Shown here piece by piece: positions 7,368 through 17,008 of a stretch of DNA of 20,949 bases. The notes beneath the pieces are model-generated. The model was not told the DNA's origin. It did not search any database and saw only the letters and a list, made by a program, of their open reading frames with translations. This stretch comes from a candidate division BRC1 bacterium ADurb.BinA292. GTDB taxonomy: Bacteria; Sumerlaeota; Sumerlaeia; MVZB01. The stretch lies in contig MVZB01000028.1 of assembly GCA_002068205.1 (NCBI GenBank), forward strand, positions 1-20,949, in the 5' to 3' direction. Position 1 is the first letter of the stretch, and the number at the start of each line of letters is the position of its first letter. The translations under genes were made by a program, and so were the position numbers.

Positions 7368-7439
7368 GAAAGATCACGGGCCATCCCGGCGGGGACGGAA
7401 CAGTCGGAACAGACTAAACAGAAAAGGACGTCCAACATC

Positions 7440-10220
7440 ATGGTTCGAACGAAAACGGCACGGGCAACGAAACCGGGGCGGAACGCGCCGGCCCCCTCCC
7501 GCGGCGGCAAAATCCCGCTCCACTGGGTAATCAGCACCCACTGGGACCGTGAATGGTATGAACCCTTCCAGGGGTTTCGCTACCGCCTGGTCTATCTGCT
7601 GGATGAGGTGCTCGACCGCCTGGAGCACGACCCGCGGTTCACTCACTTCCAGATGGACGGCCAGAGCATCCCGATCGAGGACTACCTGGAGATCCGTCCC
7701 GAGCGCGAGGAGCAGATCCGCCGCTTCGCCCAGGCCGGCCGCCTCGCGATCGGCCCGTGGTATACTCTCCCCGACGAATTCATCGTGGCGGGCGAGTCGA
7801 TCGTCCGCAACCTGGCCGAGGGCCTGCTCGTGGCGCGCCGCTTCGGCGAGCCCTCGCGCGCCGGCTTTATCTGCGACATCTTCGGCCATTGCAGCCAACT
7901 CCCGCAGATCTTCCGCGGCTTCCGTATCGCGACCGCCTTCCTCTGGCGCGGGATCAACGAGGCCGACGTCGGACGCAACTTCCGCTGGCGCGCCCCGGAC
8001 GGCTCCGAAGTTCTCGCCTTCCGTTTCGGTGCGAACAACGGCTATTGCGATTTTTACTTCCGCGTCCGCCGCCGCGCGCATCCCGCCGACCGACGCCGGC
8101 AAAGCCTGACCGACGCGGCCGTCGAATACCTCGCCACGCAGACGGGCCGCCCACCGGCCGGACTGCCGGTCCTGTTCTTCGACGGCTGCGACCACATGGA
8201 GCTGGAGCCGCTGACGGGCGAGCTGATCGAGGACTTCGCCCGGCGCCCCGAAGCGGCGCGCTTCGACGTCAGACTGAGCACGCTCGACGCCTACGCGGCC
8301 GACCTGATGCGCTCCGCCGACCGCATCACCAAAACCATCGACGGCGAGCTGCGCGAATACGGCAAGCCCCCCACCTCCGTCGAGCAGCAGTGGCTGATCC
8401 CCGGCGTCCTCAGCAGCCGGATTCATCTGAAGCAGGCCAACGCGCGGTGCGAATCCCTCCTGACGCAGTGGGCCGAACCCTTCGGCCTGTTCACCACCGC
8501 CAGCGGCATGCCCGACCCGGCCGGTTTCCTGCGCGCGGCCTGGCGCTTGCTCCTCCAGAATCACGCCCACGACAGCATCTGCGGTTGCAGCCCCGACCAG
8601 GTCCACAAGGACATGCTCTACCGCTTCGACCAGGTCGAGCTGATCGCCGACCGGATCCGGCAGGGGGCGCTGCGGCACCTGGCGCGCCATGTGCACCGCG
8701 GCCTGAAGCCAGCCCCCGGCGCCGCCCATCCCCCCGCGACGCTGCTGCTGGCCAACCCGACCGCGCGGCCGATCGACGAACCCGTCGATTTCGACGTCGT
8801 CCTGCCCGAGGATACCCCCTGCTTCATGGAGTGGTTCGGCTTTGAAAAAAAACCGGCCTTCACGCTCCACGACGAGCGCGGACGCGAGGTCGCCTACCAG
8901 CGCGTCGGCCAGTCCCTCCACCAGCCCGAGATCGTCTGGACGCGCGGCCTGCCGCCCAAATCCCCCCGGCGGTTCCACGTCCATTGCACCGCCCGGCTGC
9001 GCATCCCCCCCTTCGGCTACACCTCGCTCGCGGTGCGCCCGGTCGAGGGCTTCACCCGCTACGGGACGACCGGCCTGGCCACGAGCCCGACCTCGGCCGA
9101 GAACGAGTTCCTCGCCCTGGGCTTCACCCTGGCGGGCCAGTTGATCGTCACCGACAAGCGCACCGAGGAGACCTACGAACCGCTCCTGACACTTGAAAAC
9201 GGCGCCGACATCGGCGACGGCTGGTACCACGGCGTGCCGCTCAACGATCAGGTGCATGTCTCCTCGGCGGCGCCGGCGACCGTGGCGCTCGTCGCCGACG
9301 GTCCGCTCAAGGCGATCTTCCGCGTCGAACTGGAATGGACCCTGCCGGCGCGGTTCGACTTTGTCGAGATGCGCCGGAGCGACGAACGCCGCACGCTGCG
9401 CGTCCGCCACGATGTCACGCTGCGCGCCGGCTGCGACCGCATTGAGGTCGAAACGACCGTGGAAAACAACCTGCGCGATCACCGCCTGCGCGTGCTCTTC
9501 CCCTCCGGCGCGTCGGCGCAGACCGCCTGGAGCGATACGCCCTTCGACGCGGTCGAGCGGCCGATCGCGCTCAACCCGGAGCGCATCCAGTGGCGCGAAC
9601 TGGAAGTCGAGACCCGGCCGCAGCAATCGTGGACCGCCGTCTCCGACGGCCGCCGCGGCCTCGCGATCGTCAGCCACGGCCTCCCGGAAGCCGCCGTGCG
9701 CGACCTCCCCGAGCGCCCCATCGCGCTCACGCTGCTGCGCGCCTTCAGGCGGACCGTGATGACGCGCGGCGAGGAGGGCGGCCAGATCCAGGGAACGCAC
9801 CGCTTCCGCTACTGGATCGTGCCGCTGACCGGCGCGATCGATCCGGTCGCGCTGACCCGGCTCGGTCAGCGGCTGGCGGCGGGCATCGGCCAGGCCCACC
9901 ACCTGCCCGACATGCCGCCGACCGATCCCGAGCGCGTGGACGACGACGGCGCGCCGCTGCCGCGCACCCACGCCTACCTGCGCGTGGAGGGCGAGGTGAT
10001 CGTCAGCGCCGTCAAGGCCGCCGACGATGGCCGCGGGACGATCCTACGCCTGTTCAACCCCGGACGGAGCGCGGCCAACTGCGTGGTTCATCGCGCCGGT
10101 CTGAAACAGGCGTGGCGCTGCGACTTGGAGGAAACGCCGGCCGAGCCGTTGCGCGTCAGCCGCGGCGCCGTCGAACTGAATCTGCCGTCGCGGCGGATCG
10201 ATACGCTCCGGCTGCTCTAG
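7440..10220 (+). CDS. GH38 alpha-mannosidase-like glycoside hydrolase
   Basis: This 926-residue protein is a family 38 glycoside hydrolase, a zinc-dependent retaining alpha-mannosidase. The N-terminal catalytic domain starts with ISTHWDREWYEPFQGF, with metal ligands His34 and Asp36. The nucleophile region is GFICDIFGHCSQLPQIF, with Asp146 as probable nucleophile and metal ligand. A further metal-binding motif, QNHAHDSICGC, lies near residues 373-383. A mid-domain helical bundle and long beta-rich C-terminal domains fill the rest, with phrases such as RVRHDVTLRAGCDRIEVET near 650. The length is usual for bacterial members. No signal peptide is visible; the first 25 residues are basic and alanine/proline-rich, so it is probably cytoplasmic and acts on imported oligosaccharides. 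AAAAGGA lies some 12 bases before the ATG. The 5' leader of 72 bp after the HAD gene allows co-transcription. Alpha-mannosidase specificity is by family, not proven. Confidence 0.9.
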   Translation: MVRTKTARATKPGRNAPAPSRGGKIPLHWVISTHWDREWYEPFQGFRYRLVYLLDEVLDRLEHDPRFTHFQMDGQSIPIEDYLEIRPEREEQIRRFAQAGRLAIGPWYTLPDEFIVAGESIVRNLAEGLLVARRFGEPSRAGFICDIFGHCSQLPQIFRGFRIATAFLWRGINEADVGRNFRWRAPDGSEVLAFRFGANNGYCDFYFRVRRRAHPADRRRQSLTDAAVEYLATQTGRPPAGLPVLFFDGCDHMELEPLTGELIEDFARRPEAARFDVRLSTLDAYAADLMRSADRITKTIDGELREYGKPPTSVEQQWLIPGVLSSRIHLKQANARCESLLTQWAEPFGLFTTASGMPDPAGFLRAAWRLLLQNHAHDSICGCSPDQVHKDMLYRFDQVELIADRIRQGALRHLARHVHRGLKPAPGAAHPPATLLLANPTARPIDEPVDFDVVLPEDTPCFMEWFGFEKKPAFTLHDERGREVAYQRVGQSLHQPEIVWTRGLPPKSPRRFHVHCTARLRIPPFGYTSLAVRPVEGFTRYGTTGLATSPTSAENEFLALGFTLAGQLIVTDKRTEETYEPLLTLENGADIGDGWYHGVPLNDQVHVSSAAPATVALVADGPLKAIFRVELEWTLPARFDFVEMRRSDERRTLRVRHDVTLRAGCDRIEVETTVENNLRDHRLRVLFPSGASAQTAWSDTPFDAVERPIALNPERIQWRELEVETRPQQSWTAVSDGRRGLAIVSHGLPEAAVRDLPERPIALTLLRAFRRTVMTRGEEGGQIQGTHRFRYWIVPLTGAIDPVALTRLGQRLAAGIGQAHHLPDMPPTDPERVDDDGAPLPRTHAYLRVEGEVIVSAVKAADDGRGTILRLFNPGRSAANCVVHRAGLKQAWRCDLEETPAEPLRVSRGAVELNLPSRRIDTLRLL

Positions 10221-10307
10221 CCGCAGCCGCTCCGGCGCGGGTCCAATCGCGATCCGCTCAAGGATTCCATATCCAATGCCGGCGGTTCCGGTTCGGTTGC
10301 CCGCTGA

Positions 10308-10404
10308 GTCCGCGAAGCGGACGAGCGGAATAAAGCGCAGGGTGACGGCCGCAGGCCGGAACCCTGCGTGGACGCCTCCAATGATCCAAGCCCCTCGAAG
10401 GGGC
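10308..10404. repeat. Cluster of three compact hairpins
   Basis: Three perfect inverted repeats lie in 97 bp. The first is gtccgc-gaa-gcggac at 10308-10322. The second is a double-stemmed hairpin at 10336-10368, with outer arms cgcagggt/accctgcg and inner arms cggcc/ggccg around gca. The third is gcccct-cga-aggggc at 10390-10404. All have 3-nt apical loops. They occupy the gap between the converging mannosidase and anti-sigma genes, so they could end transcription from both sides. There is no T-tract. They look like interspersed palindromic elements of REP type. Confidence 0.6.
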
Positions 10405-10452
10405 GGCGAATCCCCTCCAATCCGACGGATTTCCTTCTCCTGTATCGCTGTC

Positions 10453-10704
10453 TCAGGGTTGCGCCTGCTCACCGCGCAGCCGGCCGCGGATGCGTTCCTT
10501 CGCGGCCTCCGGCAGGCCGGGCCCGTCGGCTTCACCCGCGGCGACCTCGCGCGCGAGCGCCCGCAGTGCGAGCATCTGCCGCTCGAACCGGCGGCAGAAC
10601 AGGCACAGGACCAGGTGCAGTCTTAACCGGAAGCGCAACAGCGGCGGAAGTTCACGGTCGAGCGACTCGGAGACGAGGCGGGTCACATCGCGGCAGGTCA
10701 GCAT
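10453..10704 (-). CDS. Small zinc-finger anti-sigma factor
   Basis: This 83-residue protein carries the N-terminal zinc-binding anti-sigma signature: Cys4 in MLTCRDVTRLVSESLDREL, then His30, Cys34 and Cys37 in an H-x3-C-x2-C arrangement (LHLVLCLFCRRF). It has no membrane segment and no C-terminal sensor domain, so it is a soluble minimal anti-sigma protein. It probably sequesters the ECF sigma factor encoded immediately upstream, possibly responding to oxidation or metal through the zinc site. The gap between the sigma stop and this ATG is only 3 bp, which indicates one operon and matched expression. The C-terminal half is arginine- and glutamate-rich and unremarkable. Confidence 0.8.
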   Translation of the reverse strand: MLTCRDVTRLVSESLDRELPPLLRFRLRLHLVLCLFCRRFERQMLALRALAREVAAGEADGPGLPEAAKERIRGRLRGEQAQP

Positions 10705-10707
10705 GCG

Positions 10708-11307
10708 TCAGCGTTTCCCCTCGGCGTGGCCGAGCCAGTTGGCTTCGAGGCAACCGCGCAGGCGCATGCGCGCGCGATACAGCATCGCCCACAGATTAGT
10801 CGGCGAAATGTTCAGAACCTGACGGACTTCATCGCTGGGAAGTTGTTCAATCTCGCGCAGGATGAAAACATCGGCCAGCCGGCCGGGGAGCCCCTCGAGA
10901 CACGCGGCGAGGACCCGCTGGAAGTCGGCCGCGCGCACTCCGGCGGCGGGGTCGTCCCCCCAGCGGCCTGCCCCTTCCTTCCAGCGCCCGCCGCGTGTGA
11001 ACAGCAGATCGAGGAAGTCCTCGGCCTGCTCGGCCGGCTCCAGCTCGCTCAGCGGCTGTTCGCGCCATTTGCGGCGCAGATGATCGACGATCTTGTTCTT
11101 GAGAATGCCGACGAGCCAGGTGCGTTCGCTCGAGCGCCCGGCGAAATTCCGCTGGCCGCGCAGCGCGGCGACGAACGTCTCCTGGACCAGATCCTCGGCC
11201 ACTTCGGTGTCGCGGACGCGCGCCAGCGCGTAGCGATAGAGCAGGTCGCCGTGCTCATCGAGCCAGCGCGCGGGGTCCAGGTGCGTGTCGACGGTCTCTG
11301 TGGCCAT
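10708..11307 (-). CDS. ECF-type RNA polymerase sigma factor
   Basis: This 199-residue sigma-70-family protein has only regions 2 and 4, as in ECF (group IV) sigma factors. Region 2 is seen in LLYRYALARVRDTEVAEDLV, QETFVAALRG, and RTWLVGILKNKIVDHLRRKW. Region 4 with its helix-turn-helix is seen in LPGRLADVFILREIEQL, PSDEVRQVLNISPTNLWAML and YRARMRLRGCLE. The linker between them is longer than usual and rich in glycine and tryptophan (RGGRWKEGAGRWGDD). It resembles a sigma subfamily often paired with a small zinc-finger anti-sigma gene, which fits the neighbour. The target regulon cannot be read here. No strong ribosome site precedes the ATG at 11307. Confidence 0.88.
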   Translation of the reverse strand: MATETVDTHLDPARWLDEHGDLLYRYALARVRDTEVAEDLVQETFVAALRGQRNFAGRSSERTWLVGILKNKIVDHLRRKWREQPLSELEPAEQAEDFLDLLFTRGGRWKEGAGRWGDDPAAGVRAADFQRVLAACLEGLPGRLADVFILREIEQLPSDEVRQVLNISPTNLWAMLYRARMRLRGCLEANWLGHAEGKR

Positions 11308-11436
11308 GCGGGCGGGCCGCTCGGCGCGGCGCTGCGGGCGGAGTGAAACGCGACCCCTTCATTTAGCCCGCAAACCCGCGGCAGATGCAAGCTTACTATT
11401 GGTATCGCTATCGCCATCGGTCTCGCCATCGCCCCC

Positions 11437-11453
11437 GCATCCCGCAGGGATGC
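11437..11453. repeat. Palindrome gcatccc-gca-gggatgc
   Basis: The arms are perfect 7-bp inverted repeats around a 3-nt loop, directly after a degenerate run of atcgcc/atcgct hexamers. The hairpin form, with a gca loop, is similar in style to the inner hairpin at 10346-10358. It may belong to an interspersed intergenic repeat family of this genome. Confidence 0.5.
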
Positions 11454-11551
11454 CAGAAAGATCCCACCGGCCCAACTGACCGAATCACCCGCGCCCGCCT
11501 CCCCCTCCGTCCCTTGCATCCTTTCTGTCCCTGTATGTCCCTCGCCCCAAA

Positions 11552-11574
11552 AATCCCCCCGCTCTTGGGGGATT
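11552..11574 (+). terminator. Hairpin aatccccc/gggggatt with short T-run, upstream of sdhC
   Basis: An 8-bp perfect stem (11552-11559 with 11567-11574) encloses a 7-nt loop and is followed by gatttt. In form it resembles a weak intrinsic terminator reading in the plus direction, but no plus-strand gene ends nearby. Its right arm shares two bases with the candidate -35 box, so a regulatory role at the sdh promoter is also possible. Confidence 0.35.
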
Positions 11575-11601
11575 GATTTTCCAATGAGATAGGGGTATAT
11601 G
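11573..11601 (+). promoter_or_regulatory. Candidate sigma-70-type promoter of sdhCAB
   Basis: TTGATT (11573-11578) and TATATG (11596-11601) are separated by the ideal 17 bp. The stretch is AT-rich compared with its surroundings and lies about 120 bp upstream of the sdhC ATG. This would give a leader of roughly 110 nt. Evidence is by pattern only. Confidence 0.4.
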
Positions 11602-11721
11602 AATTGTGGGTGCGGGATCGCCCCAGCGTTGGAAATCCCGCGAAACGGCCTTCGGAGCGCCTCGCCCGCCGAGGCGAAGACCCGCCGCGCTTCCCATTCA
11701 ACCCTCCGTGGAGCCTCCACC

Positions 11722-12399
11722 ATGCCTGTTTCGTGTTGCGACCTGTGGACGACCGTGGGCAAGAAGTATCTGGCCGCGGCCGCCGGCCTGGTCTTCCTTG
11801 TCTTCGTCATCGTGCATCTGGGCGGCAACCTCCTGCTGCTGCTGGACAACCCCAACCTCTACAACTCCTATTCGCATCATCTGGTCAGCCTGGGGCCGCT
11901 CCTCTGGTTCGGCGAGGCGGTGCTGCTGGCCTTCTTTCTGCTCCACGCCGTCATCGGCACGCTGGTCTACATCCGGGCGCGCGAGGCGCGGCCGGTCGGT
12001 TACCACGAGATCGCCGACGCCGGCAAGCCCAGCCGCAAGACCCTTTCCTCCCGGACGATGATCTGGTCGGGCATCGTGATCCTCGTCTTCACCATCCTCC
12101 ATCTGATCACCTTCAAGTTCGGCGAACATTACACGGTCGTCGTCGACGGCATCGAGATGCGCGACTTCCACACCCTCGTCGTGGAGGTATTCCAGAAGCC
12201 CGGCTACGTTGTCTGGTATCTGCTGGCGATGGTGCTGCTCGGCTTGCACCTGCGCCACGGGTTCTGGAGCGCCTTCCAGTCGCTCGGCGTCAATCACCCG
12301 CGCTACACGCCGTTCATCTACGGCCTGGGCACCGGCCTCGCCGTCCTCCTGGCCTTCGGCTACATCGTCATTCCGATCTACGTTTACTTCAAATACTAA
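11722..12399 (+). CDS. sdhC: Succinate dehydrogenase / fumarate reductase cytochrome b558 subunit
   Basis: This 225-residue membrane anchor belongs to the b558 family (Bacillus/Bacteroidota-type SdhC). It carries five membrane segments, near residues 17-37, 58-80, 112-132, 158-180 and 200-222. Histidines in these segments can ligate two haems: VIVHLGGN, NSYSHHLV, FFLLHAVIG, TILHLITFK, and GLHLRHGFWSAF. The subunit anchors SdhA and SdhB and passes electrons between the iron-sulfur chain and quinone. A single fused anchor explains the absence of sdhD. GGAG lies 8 bases before the ATG at 11722, which confirms the start. The sdhA gene follows after 13 bp with its own GGAG, so the three sdh genes form one operon. 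Confidence 0.93.
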   Translation: MPVSCCDLWTTVGKKYLAAAAGLVFLVFVIVHLGGNLLLLLDNPNLYNSYSHHLVSLGPLLWFGEAVLLAFFLLHAVIGTLVYIRAREARPVGYHEIADAGKPSRKTLSSRTMIWSGIVILVFTILHLITFKFGEHYTVVVDGIEMRDFHTLVVEVFQKPGYVVWYLLAMVLLGLHLRHGFWSAFQSLGVNHPRYTPFIYGLGTGLAVLLAFGYIVIPIYVYFKY

Positions 12400-12412
12400 C
12401 GGAGCGGCTTCC

Positions 12413-14326
<1,914 letters not shown>

Positions 14327-14345
14327 TCCCGCGAGGCACGCAGCG

Positions 14346-15107
14346 ATGGCGAAAAACATGACCGTCTACTTGAAAATCTGGCGCCAGCCGGGACCCGACC
14401 AGCCCGGCCGGATGGTGGATTACACCCTCCAGGATGTCTCCCCCGACATGTCGTTCCTGGAAATGCTCGATGTCCTCAACACGCAGCTCATCGCCCGCGG
14501 CGATGAGCCCGTCGAGTTCGACAGCGATTGCCGCGAGGGTATCTGCGGCAGCTGCGGGATGGTGATCAACGGCATCGCGCACGGGCCGCTCAAGGGCGTC
14601 GCGACCTGTCAGCTCCACATGCGCTCGTTCGATGACGGCGCGACGATCGTCATCGAGCCGTGGCGCGCCCGCTCGTTCCCCGTCATTAAGGACCTCGTCG
14701 TCGACCGCAGCGCGTTCGACCGGATCATCATCTCCGGCGGTTACGTAACGGTGAAGACCGGCCAGGCCCCCGACGCCCACGCTATCCCGGTCCCCCGCCC
14801 CGACCAGGAAAAGGCCATGGACGCCGCGGCGTGCATTGGCTGCGGCGCGTGCGTCGCCGCCTGCCCCAACGCCTCGGCCGCCCTGTTCACGGCGGCGAAA
14901 ATCTCCCACCTGGCCTACCTGCCGCAGGGGCGCGTCGAAGCGCGCGAACGGGCGCTCGCCATGGTGCGCCAGATGGACGCCGAGGGCTTCGGCAACTGCT
15001 CGAATCACGGCGAATGCGAGGCGGTCTGCCCCAAGGAAATCTCGATTTCCACCATCGCGAAAATGCGCCGCGAGTACCTGAAGGCCGTTGTCCTGAACCC
15101 GGAGTGA
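14346..15107 (+). CDS. sdhB: Succinate dehydrogenase / fumarate reductase iron-sulfur subunit
   Basis: This 253-residue electron-transfer subunit sits between SdhA and SdhC. The N-terminal ferredoxin domain binds a [2Fe-2S] cluster through CREGICGSCG (Cys62, 67, 70) and Cys88. The C-terminal domain has CIGCGACVAACPN (Cys163, 166, 169, 173) and CSNHGECEAVCPKE (Cys218, 224, 228), which fits the [4Fe-4S] and [3Fe-4S] clusters of complex II. All ligands are present and the length is normal. It lies 19 bp after sdhA, with GAGGCA before the ATG, and is the last gene of the operon. A GC hairpin follows 18 bp after the stop. Confidence 0.94.
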   Translation: MAKNMTVYLKIWRQPGPDQPGRMVDYTLQDVSPDMSFLEMLDVLNTQLIARGDEPVEFDSDCREGICGSCGMVINGIAHGPLKGVATCQLHMRSFDDGATIVIEPWRARSFPVIKDLVVDRSAFDRIIISGGYVTVKTGQAPDAHAIPVPRPDQEKAMDAAACIGCGACVAACPNASAALFTAAKISHLAYLPQGRVEARERALAMVRQMDAEGFGNCSNHGECEAVCPKEISISTIAKMRREYLKAVVLNPE

Positions 15108-15125
15108 GCCGGCCTCCAACCGGCG

Positions 15126-15140
15126 GCGCCGATCCGGCGC
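15126..15140 (+). terminator. Possible terminator hairpin after sdhB
   Basis: A 6-bp perfect stem gcgccg-atc-cggcgc is followed by gacgaatttctt, a poor T-tract. It is positioned directly after the last sdh gene, so it may end or attenuate the operon. The weak T-run lowers confidence. Confidence 0.35.
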
Positions 15141-15184
15141 GACGAATTTCTTGCCTGCCAGCCCCGGATTGAGCCCGTGATTCA

Positions 15185-15214
15185 TTGTGTCGCGGGGCGC
15201 CACGGATGTAACAT
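15185..15214 (+). promoter_or_regulatory. Candidate promoter of the toxin-antitoxin pair
   Basis: TTGTGT (15185-15190) and TAACAT (15209-15214) are 18 bp apart and lie 55 bp before the antitoxin start. Both boxes are moderate matches to the sigma-70 consensus. Confidence 0.3.
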
Positions 15215-15269
15215 GGAGCCGTGGGGCCGCGGCGCCAGGCTGCCCCCAAGCCGCCATGGAGGCTGCCAG

Positions 15270-15497
15270 ATGATTTACTCCGGTCGCGTCAGAAACAACG
15301 TAATTGTGCTGGAAGACGGCGTCGTGCTCCCCGAAGGGACGCCGGTCAAGATCGAGGTGCATGAACCCGCCCCGGCGCCCGCCCCGCCTGGCTCCACGTT
15401 GTTGGACCGTCTTGGCGACCTGGTTGGCTGCCTTGAGCTCCCCGAGGACCTCGCCCACAATCACGACCACTACGCCCACGGAGCGCCCAAAAAGTGA
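15270..15497 (+). CDS. AF2212-like (DUF104) antitoxin
   Basis: This small 75-residue protein begins MIYSGRVRNNVIVLEDGVVL and continues PEGTPVKIEVHEP. That is the beta-rich swapped-hairpin domain of AF2212-like antitoxins, which partner PIN toxins. A proline/alanine linker (residues about 33-42) leads to a short C-terminal segment, LLDRLGDLVGCLELPEDL, with histidines after it. This part probably wraps the toxin. GGAGG lies 7 bases before the ATG, which sets the start; a longer upstream reading has no such site. The stop overlaps the toxin's GTG start (GTGA). It is expected to bind and neutralise the toxin and repress the pair's promoter. Confidence 0.8.
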   Translation: MIYSGRVRNNVIVLEDGVVLPEGTPVKIEVHEPAPAPAPPGSTLLDRLGDLVGCLELPEDLAHNHDHYAHGAPKK

Positions 15498-15904
15498 GGC
15501 GGGTCTTCGCGGACTCCTATTTCTACTTGGCACTGCTGAACCGGAAGGATGCCGCGCATGTTCGTGCCATCAGGCTGGCGGCATCGGACATCACCTATGT
15601 CACAACGGAATTCGTTCTCATGGAATTTGCGGATGCACTCAGTGCGCCTGAATCGCGTGGCCGCGCCATTGCCTACCTCCGCCATCTGGCTAACGACGCA
15701 GCCACTCGGGTTATCCCAGCCTCCTCCGAATTGTTGACGCAGGGCCTGCGCCTCTTCGAACAGCGACCCGACAAGGGCTGGTCGCTGACGGATTGCACCT
15801 CCTTTGTGGTGATGGAGCACGAGCATCTGCGCGAGGTGCTGACCGGCGATCACCATTTCGCCCAGGCGGGCTTCCTGCCCTTGCTCGCCAGCGCTTCCTC
15901 CTGA
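15494..15904 (+). CDS. vapC: PIN-domain toxin, VapC family ribonuclease
   Basis: This 136-residue protein starts with GTG, overlapping the antitoxin stop by 4 bp. The PIN-domain acidic residues are present: Asp7 in RVFADSYFYLALL, Glu39/Glu44 in TTEFVLMEFADAL, Asp100 in WSLTDCTSF, and Asp119 in LTGDHHFAQAGF. These would hold the Mg2+ used to cleave RNA. PIN toxins of VapBC pairs usually cut tRNA or rRNA; the target here is unknown. Base composition around 15550-15740 appears less GC-rich than in adjacent genes, which fits horizontal arrival. The length and motif order are normal, so the toxin appears intact. Confidence 0.87.
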   Translation: MRRVFADSYFYLALLNRKDAAHVRAIRLAASDITYVTTEFVLMEFADALSAPESRGRAIAYLRHLANDAATRVIPASSELLTQGLRLFEQRPDKGWSLTDCTSFVVMEHEHLREVLTGDHHFAQAGFLPLLASASS

Positions 15905-15961
15905 TCAAACTCGTTTCCAATCGAGGCCTGAAAATTTGAATCCGCCGCGGGCGGGGGCTCA

Positions 15962-15970
15962 TGCTATCCT
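15962..15970 (+). promoter_or_regulatory. Candidate extended -10 promoter element
   Basis: TGCTATCCT matches the TGn-TATnnT pattern of extended -10 promoters and lies 43 bp before the oxidoreductase start. No -35 box at correct spacing is seen; TTGAAT lies 23 bp upstream, which is too far. Confidence 0.25.
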
Positions 15971-16012
15971 ACGGGCGCCCGGGCGCGACGGGCGAATCCA
16001 GCAAAGGCCGAC

Positions 16013-17008
16013 ATGATGATCAAACTGGGAGTCGTCACGGTGATGCCCCATGGCGAGCCATGGGCCGAGGTCCTGCGGCGCTACTATCCGCAGTGCGAAT
16101 TGACCGCCGTCTGGGATTACGATCCCGAGGTCGCGGCCAAGTTCGCGAAGGATTACGGCGTCGGGCGCGTCGTCGAGCGCGTCGAGGACATGGTCGATCT
16201 GGTCGACGCCGCGCTCATCCCGGGCGGCCGCGTCCCCCCCAGGGCCAAACAGGGCGTCGAGGCCTACATCATGGACTGGGTCGAGGTCGGTCCCTCCGAT
16301 CACCTGCGCCTGGCCGAGCCGTTCCTCAAGGCGGGCAAGCCAGTCAACGTCGACAAACCGTTCGCCGATTCCGTGACCGAAGCCCAGACGATGATCGACC
16401 TGTCGCGCCGCCATCGCGCGCCGCTGATGTCGACCTCCGCGATCCGCTACTCGCCCCAGGTCGTCAGCCTCAAGGAGATCATCGACGCCGGCGCCTGCGG
16501 CCTCGGCGATCCCCGCACCGCCGTCCTGATCATGGGCGGCGCCCCCCTCTACTGGTACGGCATCCACGGGTTGGAGGCGCTCTACACCGTTTTCGGTCCG
16601 GGTGTCGAATACGTCCTCTGCGACGAAGCCTGCCGCTACTACGGACCGGGCAATCCCGACGCCTGGTCGGGCATCATCAAGTGGGCCGATCAGAAACTCG
16701 GCATGCTCCACCTCGTGCGCGACGTCCCGGCCGAGAAGAAGGAGCCCCTCTGGCCGACGACTTACGTCCTCCCCGATTTCCTCGGGGTTTATTATCAACT
16801 GCGCGTCTTCGGAACCACCGGCGTGACCGACATCGATGTCAAGGGAAAGACCTATTACACGCGCATGCTCGGCGAGTTCATCAAGATGATCGAGACCGGG
16901 CGCGAACCGATCCCGCTCGAACAGACGCTCGAGGTCACCAGGATCCTGCTGGCGCTCCAGCAGGCCACCCGCACGGGCGGCCGCGTCTACGTGAAGGACA
17001 TCAAGTGA
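16013..17008 (+). CDS. Gfo/Idh/MocA-family NAD(P)-dependent oxidoreductase
   Basis: This 331-residue protein has an N-terminal Rossmann half and a C-terminal alpha/beta half of the Gfo/Idh/MocA family, which oxidises or reduces sugars, inositols and related polyols. The catalytic-lysine motif is seen as VDKPF at residues 113-117 (Asp-Lys-Pro in place of the common Glu-Lys-Pro). The first Rossmann loop is unusual: GVVTVMPHGEPWAEV has no GxGxxG. LRLAEPFLKAGKPVNVDKPF then follows as expected. The C-terminus ends in the usual EVTRILLALQQATRTGGRVYV. AAAGG stands 5 bases before the first ATG and 8 before the second at 16016, so either may start. The stop overlaps a GTG start of the nitrilase gene, which suggests the two act together. 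The substrate is not known. Confidence 0.85.
   Translation: MMIKLGVVTVMPHGEPWAEVLRRYYPQCELTAVWDYDPEVAAKFAKDYGVGRVVERVEDMVDLVDAALIPGGRVPPRAKQGVEAYIMDWVEVGPSDHLRLAEPFLKAGKPVNVDKPFADSVTEAQTMIDLSRRHRAPLMSTSAIRYSPQVVSLKEIIDAGACGLGDPRTAVLIMGGAPLYWYGIHGLEALYTVFGPGVEYVLCDEACRYYGPGNPDAWSGIIKWADQKLGMLHLVRDVPAEKKEPLWPTTYVLPDFLGVYYQLRVFGTTGVTDIDVKGKTYYTRMLGEFIKMIETGREPIPLEQTLEVTRILLALQQATRTGGRVYVKDIK

Larger units (their letters stand above)
11308..11721. other. 414-bp divergent intergenic region between ECF sigma and sdhC
   Basis: No gene is seen. From left to right it holds the leader of the sigma gene (minus strand) and a degenerate hexamer run built on atcgcc/atcgct at about 11403-11433. A perfect palindrome gcatccc-gca-gggatgc follows at 11437-11453, then a pyrimidine-rich stretch at about 11490-11550, a GC hairpin at 11552-11574 and a candidate sdh promoter at 11573-11601. 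The remaining 120 bp form the leader of sdhC. Confidence 0.6.

Noticed and set aside
7374..9971. Very long open frame antisense to the GH38 gene (865 codons)
   Set aside because: It mirrors the high-GC third positions of the mannosidase gene, has low-complexity Asp/Val/Gly-rich composition and no family motif.
15961..17004. In-frame extension upstream of the nitrilase
   Set aside because: It runs out of frame through the oxidoreductase gene and reads as arginine-rich noise. The nitrilase family sequence begins only after 17005.
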